A DNA stretch of 64,000 bases from contig RPFO01000050.1 in NCBI GenBank assembly GCA_009746045.1, forward strand, positions 3,574,449-3,638,448. The letters are read 5' to 3'. This document shows, one piece after another, positions 58,300-64,000 of the stretch. Made by a program: the position numbers and the translations under genes. Within the stretch, counting starts at the first letter, position 1, and each line of letters begins with the position of its first letter. Origin of the DNA: Mesostigma viride (Eukaryota; Streptophyta; Mesostigmatophyceae; Mesostigmatales; Mesostigmataceae). The notes below the pieces were generated by a model that searched no databases, was not told the origin of the DNA, and saw only the letters and a list, made by a program, of their open reading frames with translations.

Positions 58300-59520
58300 G
58301 AGTTGAGCAGGTGGCTGGCTGGGCGTGTGGCTGGCTAGGTGAGCGGGGCGTTTATGGGGGGTTGCGATGGTGCGGGCATGCGAGGGCAAATGGGCGGGCT
58401 CATGCCTGGCTGGTTTGGGTGTTCGGTAGTTAGGTGGTTCGGTAATTGGGTTGTCGAGTGGTTAGGTGGTTAGGTGGTTGTGTTGCTGGGTGACTGGTTG
58501 GTTGGTTGCCCAGGAAGTCTTGTGTGGGAGGCTTAGGCTATAGATGCTTTAAGGGATGCCTAGGCGTAGGTGGGTTCAATGGCAGGTGGCTGGCTGAAAG
58601 GTGGATGCCTTGGTAAATGGCTGGCCGAGTAGCTGGGAGCACAGGCAGCTGGAGAGGGTGGCTGGCTGGCTGGCTGGTCATGGTGGGTGGATGAGTACAA
58701 GGGTGGTCGGTCATAGGTAGATGTCCAGGTGGCTGGGTGATTGATAGGCTTTGGGGACTGCCAAGTGGGTGGGTTGTTGGATTTGTGAGTGAAACAATGC
58801 ACAGTATTGAGGGTGGTGGGTTGGTGGTTGGTTGGTTAGGGATGCGTGTGGGTGGGTGGGTTGGTGGGTAGGCCATTGGTGGTTGGTGGATGGTGGATGT
58901 GTAGATGACTGTGTGGGTGGGTGGGCGAAGGGACGGGTAGATGGACAGGTGCGCGCACAGATATGGATGCGTGGATGGGTTTATGGTTGGGACCGTCTCA
59001 CCTATCGCGGGTGAAGGGCTGTGCACGTTGGGGGTGAGATAGGTGGCTGGCTGGCTGAGAAAATGCATGTGTGGGTGGGTCAGTGGGTATAAGGGTGTGG
59101 GGGGAGTGAGTGGTTGAGTGGGTACTTGTAGGTGCGTGGGTGGGTCAAGGGTGGGCGGCCGCATGGGTGCATATGTGGCCAGCTGGCTGGGTGTTTAGGT
59201 GGTTGGGTGATTGGGTGGTTGGCTCATTGGATGGGTGAATGCCTCCTTATTACCTGATTGGTATGTGGGTTGCGCAGGTGCCTTGGTGGGTGGGTGGATG
59301 TCCAAGTGGGTTGGTAGGTGGTTGGGTGCCTAGGTGCACGCGTGGTTATAAAAAGGTGGGTTAGCACGGGCGCAGCTGGCTGGCTGGGTGGGTCACTGGG
59401 TGGGTGGACGGGTGGGTGTCTAGGTGTACGGGCACGCGAGTGTGTGAGTAGTTGTGTGGGTGGGTGGCCAGGTGGCTGCATGGGTGGGCGACTGCATGGG
59501 TGGCTCGGTGCGCACTAAGT
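58300..59520. repeat. GGTT/GGTGGG-rich minisatellite within T5
   Basis: About 1.2 kb of irregular GGTGGGTGG, GGTTGGTTGG and GGCTGGCTGG words on the plus strand. Pro/Thr/His/Ser-only ORFs on the minus strand are by-products. Confidence 0.85.
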
Positions 59521-59566
59521 GCAAGTGATGGAGACATGGGATATTCCAATGCCGTATCATGTGAGC

Positions 59567-59706
59567 ATACGCCCGATTTCTGGCCTGCGCTGGTTGTCTC
59601 CTTGATAATCATAATAGTGTGCTGGTTGTCTCCTTGATATGATTTCTGGCCTGCGCTGGTTGTCTCCTTGATAAGAATAATATATCTGGTTGTCTCCTTG
59701 ATATAA
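59567..59706 (+). mobile_element. Four nested family R 3' ends
   Basis: GGTTGTCTCCTTGATA occurs four times within 140 bp, each preceded by a different length of the family R sequence and followed by short A/T-rich tails (ATCATAATAG, AGAATAATAT). A constant 3' end with variable 5' truncation is a hallmark of target-primed retrotransposition. Confidence 0.8.
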
Positions 59707-59719
59707 GGCCTGCATGCCA

Positions 59720-61200
59720 TCTAAGCTCAATTACTGATCTGAATTGATATATATTATTCCAAGTAGTAGTTAGTGTGAGTCGCGAGTTACACTCCTGTGT
59801 CAAAGATGCTAACTAATACTGCTACCACCCATAACATCATTAATCGGAATAGCCAATGTCCATGACTAAAAAATAAATGAATAAATATCAATGAATGTCC
59901 ACACATAGTTGTCTCACTTCATCAATGAACGGAGATATGTTCCAATTTTATTTTTTTAATTTTAATATCAATGACACGGCATATTTTGAAAGCCAATATG
60001 AATTGAGAATGAACGGCTGTACCAATGCATGGTAATGCTAGCTGTCCGCTACTCAACCACTAATGCCATGACGGTTTAACAAATGGCATGGACGTTTTGC
60101 TAGTCAACCACGAATGGCCTAACATTTCCACAATCATTTCATACCACCTAGCTAACTAACTAAATAATAGATGAAGAGAGCTAGGGTAGAGAGCTGAGAC
60201 TAGAGTTGGCTTGATGTCGTAGATAGATTAGACCAGTAGGATTGTGTGTCCCCACCCATCCATCCATCGGGGTCAGAGTTCCATTATACGTAATACGCGG
60301 TTATACGCACAGGGTCCGTATAAAGTATAATACGGTATAATACGGTGTAGTACACGATCGTAAGTGACCACTAGATTTGATGGTTTTCAGGGCTGTTTCA
60401 ACCATTTCTCACTCACTGACATGTTTGTGACACTAATAAGCATAGAATACACAGTTGGCTCACTGGCTCACTGCCCTGCATACAAGAAACATGATTTTAC
60501 TGTCGTTCAACGAAGCAATCATACACGCATGCCGCATGGAGTCTAGTATCGCTGGACTCACGATAAAACATCGCACACATGCACGTTGAAGACACTTACC
60601 ATGCAAAGAAATACTCATGCATGCAATATATAGGCAAATAATGTATGAGCCAGCTGTGCATCGTGCAAGTTGCTGCCCTATGCAGTGAAAGCATACCGAC
60701 TCTGCCTGACCCCTGCATGCCGGTTAGCCATACCATATTGCTATACCTACTTTTTGATAGAAAAAAAGGGCCAAGAAACTGGGGAACAAATCGAGCTTCC
60801 ACAATGCTGCACAACCATGCCAATATCTGACTTCCAGAAGGTTTGCACAGCTTTGCTACCATCAAGTAAACAAAGAAAGCTGCAGCAATGATGTCCGCAA
60901 TTCTCACTGCACAGGTCCGGTATGTGCTGCAGTCAGGCTGCATTGATAAATCGGCATCAACTTGGCTCATACGAGCTATCCTGAAGACTGCCTGAGCAGC
61001 CAAGGTAAACCACAAACTATCGTGGCGAATGGTTACACGAGCGGCCCTCTTTATGTATATAACAACCAAACCTTGACGCACCACTGGAACCGCGGCCGTC
61101 GTGACGCTTTGCAGTTGTAAAATATTCGAAGCCTCGGATTCGTGAGTACACGATAAAGAATAGACACCTTCGCACGGGGCACCAGAAGCCATACAGTCTG
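59720..61200. other. Non-coding interior of T5
   Basis: AT-rich. Short ATAATACGG direct repeats near 60325-60345. The 198-residue minus-strand ORF 60596-61192 has no recognisable domain and I do not call it a gene. Confidence 0.4.
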
Positions 61201-62290
61201 CAAGCCTACACTAATACTAACAACGACCTGAGAGCCCTACAGCTGGCCTCAATCCGTACCACTAAAGGTGCAAATGAAAGCCTGCCCCATTTTCTGACGC
61301 TTCTTAAACTGCGCATCATCGTCATGACCAACCAAGGCTGCGATTCTTGATGAAATTTTAGAGTGCCTGCCGCTTCAAATTTCGATATTCCCATAAGTCT
61401 GCTCACCTTCCAGTTAACGCTCACCTTCCTGTCAAAAAGTGTCCATATCTGACCATGTCCGAGGCAAGGGCCATCAAATTTTGCACGCCTCCCAGCGCCT
61501 CCTAAGTATCTGCACCTTAGGAATACAGTACACCCACAGTACGCCCTGTCGGCTTTGAACAAGCCATGAGGCAAGTATTTTACTCCTTTTAGGTACCCAC
61601 CGAAAGTCGTATGTGAGCACGCACGTTGCACGTTTGGCGAAATTTCCCCTTCGATTAATATTAAAACGAGTGCCATAGCCTCTTCCTTCCCTGCCTGCCC
61701 TGACACGGAGGCAGGTGGTCACTATAACTCGCGGTTCCATCGTACGGTTACGGATACGGTCCATGACAACTCCTCGTACGGTGCGTCGAATCCCTCGAAC
61801 GGGCGACAAAATTCCTTCAGACGGTCCATGACAACATCCTACAGTTTCGGTTCTTTCAGTTTCCGTTACGAAATTTTAGGTACCGCGCTGTGGTTCGACG
61901 GTACTTGGGGACCGAAAAGGACTGAACCGGTCGCGAAAAATATACCCTCAAACACAGCCATTTTCGATGAGTGTGGTGGGGTATTGCTATCGGATGCAGT
62001 GAGCCCGGGAGGGTTCGGGGCGACCACCAGTGCGCGACTAGTGTCACCGCTGCCTTCCGGATCTGGCGAAGCTGCAGCCTCAGCTGCCGCATTTTCATGG
62101 GTGAGCGCATCCGCTAAACTGCATTGCGTCGAGGAGTGCTTGCTCGTCATCATATTGCGTAATAGATTCGGAAAATTATATCAGCATGTGCGTCTTAGAA
62201 AGACGAAGCGATAGTGATATTCACAGCTGAATTCGGGGCTCAAACGTGAAAGTTATGAGCGCCGCCGTCAGCCATGGCTACCTCGTGGCT

Positions 62291-63539
62291 GTCGGATAAT
62301 TCACAAACCTATGGCCGCCATAGCCAAAGCATCATCCACTCTCACAACGTGTTGAGCACATTCCTCGTGAGAACGGCCCCTCCGGAGGTGCTGGGGTTTC
62401 ATTTCATAACGCGTGCAATACTGAAAGAAAGAGGCACGTGTAATGCAAGGCTTGGATAGGTTGAGTGATCCATTCATGAGCTTACATGCAGGCAAAGATG
62501 ACGCTGGAATGCATGCTAGCAAATGGTGGCAAGATGCTAACAACACATGATTATACACCATGATTATGGGCACCTAGCTGATCTTCTTGCACAAACAACG
62601 CAGTGTAAACCATCAACATCCAATCCTCACGATATATGCACGGCTTGACGACGTATATATACAGCACCTAAATACTGCACAACTGCAACCTGCTATGGCT
62701 GACATGCAAGCAACGTCGAGCTGTAGGATGGCGGTCTTAGAGAGGCTGGGCAGAGGTCGATAGAAATAAGTGGAAAACTGGCAGAAACTAGGTAGAAACA
62801 TGCACGATAAACTTACGCGCCTGCAAGCACTATTAAGCAGGTGGCAGAGGCCATTTCCAGGAAAATACAGCATACCGTAGCAATAGCCACGGTCACGCCT
62901 TACACTATTTGCAGGCACCATCATGCCCGGAGCTACCCTTAATAAAAGTCTGCACAATTATCTCGGTTTATATGCAGTTACACACAATCCTACTTGTCAT
63001 TTTTATCTAGAGTGAGCGAGACCCTAGAGGTCTTGCCTATAGCATGAGCACTTCCCGCGCTTGCAAACACGCACGGCTTCCCCACTGGCCGGTGGGGCTG
63101 GGTCCTTGTCCTCTATAACATGAGCCCACTGAAACGTCCCAGACAGGGACAAGTATGGAAAGACCTACACCTAATCCATGACTGAGGGGCGCATGGCGGG
63201 GTTGCTCCACCACGAGGGATGGTGCTCGTGGAGCTGCATGTGCCCATGCAGGCCATACTATCCGTTTGGGCACCACGACCGTGAATATCACAATCGCAGA
63301 ATCACTTCATCTTTCTAAGACCCACACGCTGATATATTTTCCCAAAGCAATCACGCAATATTTCGCAGGACCCATGTAAAATCCTCATCCACGGGCAAGG
63401 CCCCCTCAGACTGAAGTAGTGAGTCACTTCATGCCATAGCAATTAAAGGTCGAGAGAGGAATAATGAATCACACCACCACGTCTCTATATATGCCCGCCG
63501 TCATGAGCACTCGTTGACACTGACTTGACGGAACGATGC
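62291..63539. other. Spacer with LINE and family H fragments
   Basis: No gene supported. 63040-63130 (minus) encodes QWAHVIEDKDP-like residues, a diverged family L ORF2 C-terminus. 63301-63365 (plus) matches the family H 5'UTR (CATCTTTCTAAGACCCACAC). Confidence 0.45.
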
Positions 63540-63550
63540 ACGACACGTGC

Positions 63551-63659
63551 ATAAATTTGCGGCCGTTCCGAGCTTGGCACTGGATTCATTGTCCACACCT
63601 TCGCGTCGCTACAGTAACATGATGTACATGTTTTCTGGCATACGCGGGCTTTTGGTTGC
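63551..63659 (+). repeat. Dispersed repeat also present at 29.1 kb
   Basis: GCGGCCGTTCCGAGCTTGGC and the following ~100 bp match 29090-29190 with a small insertion. Its right end joins the LINE fragment directly. Confidence 0.75.
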
Positions 63660-64000
63660 GAGGTGGATGTGGACCACCGCATCTCCCTCGCCTGGCACGC
63701 TTTACGCCAGTACCGGGCCCTATGGCGCAAGCCCCTGGGCAAGATCGAGAAACAGGACCTGTTCAAGGTCCTCGTCCTTCCTGTTCTCACGTATGGCGCC
63801 GAGACGTGGACCCTCACCGCCGACCTGGCCCGCAAGCTGGACGGCGCGGTCACCAGCATGCTGCGTTCCATTTTCAGAGTAGGATATGCTGCTCATGTCC
63901 ACAATGAGGACCTGTACCAGGGCATGCCCTATATCACCAGCACAATTAAGCAACGCCGCCTGCAGCTAGTAGGGCACCTAGCTCGCACCAACCAGGTAGA
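63660..64000 (+). CDS. LINE ORF2 fragment, post-RT C-terminal region (partial)
   Basis: Open in one frame to the window end (about 113 residues). It begins EVDVDHRISLAWHALRQY, followed by LPVLTYGAETWTLT, LRSIFRVGYAAHVHNEDLY, TSTIKQRRLQLVGHLARTNQ. The YGAETW-LT and RRLQ-x-x-GHL-x-R motifs are characteristic of the region just downstream of the catalytic palm in APE-type LINEs (RTE/Jockey/CR1-like). The palm with YxDD is absent, so it is 5'-truncated at 63660; the 3' end lies outside the window. It may be the autonomous partner of families H and L, but no overlap with the family L tail is visible. Confidence 0.85.

Larger units (their letters stand above)
56795..61992. mobile_element. DNA transposon T5 (5.2 kb, 44-bp perfect terminal repeats)
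   Basis: 56795-56838 (starting CGATAGCAATACCCCACC) is exactly repeated in inverse at 61949-61992. The flanks are collinear with intact H ORF1 with no extra base, so no target duplication is visible. No transposase recognised: internal ORFs (for example 60596-61192 and 61206-61706, minus) match nothing I know. The interior contains a T/G minisatellite (58300-59520), nested family R ends (59567-59706) and a family L 3'UTR scrap (about 60215-60290). Confidence 0.88.
54641..62290 (-). pseudogene. Family H copy split by T5 and T6
   Basis: Minus strand, in order: 5'UTR 62290-62154, ORF1 start 62153 (TSKHSSTQCSLADALTHEN) to 61993, T5, 56794-56411 (LHCIFYGDYASLYDLCLHLH), T6, then 55538-54720 (coiled-coil, RRM-like and C-terminal parts with indels). 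The 3'UTR is truncated at about 54641, where it abuts the tail of the plus-strand H copy. The 5' end coincides with that of the intact element. Frame changes in the 55.0-55.4 kb part make it a pseudogene even without the insertions. Confidence 0.88.

Noticed and set aside
58538-59164. 208-residue Pro/Thr/His-rich ORF
   Set aside because: Minisatellite translation within T5.
60596-61706. Two minus-strand ORFs (198 and 166 residues) as a T5 transposase
   Set aside because: No DDE/D or zinc-finger motifs visible and no conserved block; kept as unsupported.

Overview
The window looks like a nuclear contig from a eukaryotic alga, most likely in the green lineage. It carries a 17-exon V-ATPase subunit a whose N-terminus reads like plant VHA-a, a translation regulator with four MA3 domains (the plant-type architecture), spliceosomal GT-AG introns plus one GC-AG intron, and dense non-LTR and DNA transposons. 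The taxonomic call is inference from those two proteins only.

Layout. 1-4.9 kb is repetitive: a 580-bp foldback element with a tRNA T-loop-like core, a ~365-bp tandem repeat, and a 2.2-kb polypyrimidine block that contains a (TTACGC)n array. 4.9-16.05 kb is a tight, all-plus-strand cluster of unrecognised genes: a small acidic ORF, a MYND-finger protein, a small ORF, two paralogues sharing a C-x4-C-x10-C-x2-H module, and a seven-exon gene for a ~1,900-residue protein. A 20-nt hairpin-forming palindrome recurs through its spacers, three of its introns and, inverted, a 72-bp coding repeat; I did not see it in the rest of the window. Two genes in this cluster continue only after a -1 frame change at a G7 run that lies in the register of a slippery heptamer.

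17.9-23.7 kb (minus) is the MA3 gene (six exons, 748 aa). 24.97-27.6 kb (plus) is a four-exon, 156-aa charged coiled-coil protein, divergent from the MA3 gene. 31.2-43.0 kb (plus) is VHA-a (810 aa); its introns hold microsatellites and a 673-bp hAT-type element with a perfect 8-bp target duplication.

43.4-62.3 kb is a nest of mobile elements. Family H is a retroelement with a 5'UTR, one ORF resembling L1 ORF1p, a 3'UTR and a microsatellite tail, but no reverse transcriptase. It resembles mammalian HAL1 elements. Family L is a LINE seen as ORF2 C-terminal and 3'UTR fragments. The H and L 3' ends share a similar terminal hairpin and TTAA-type tails, which suggests that L machinery moves H. Family R is a third non-LTR 3' end with a constant terminus. 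Five DNA transposons (T2-T6) interrupt H copies; excising them in silico rejoins the H sequence. The window ends inside a LINE reverse-transcriptase C-terminal region.

The two strongest candidates for something undescribed are the hairpin-studded 5-16 kb cluster with its paired G7 frame changes, and the ORF1-only H element with an apparent L partner.
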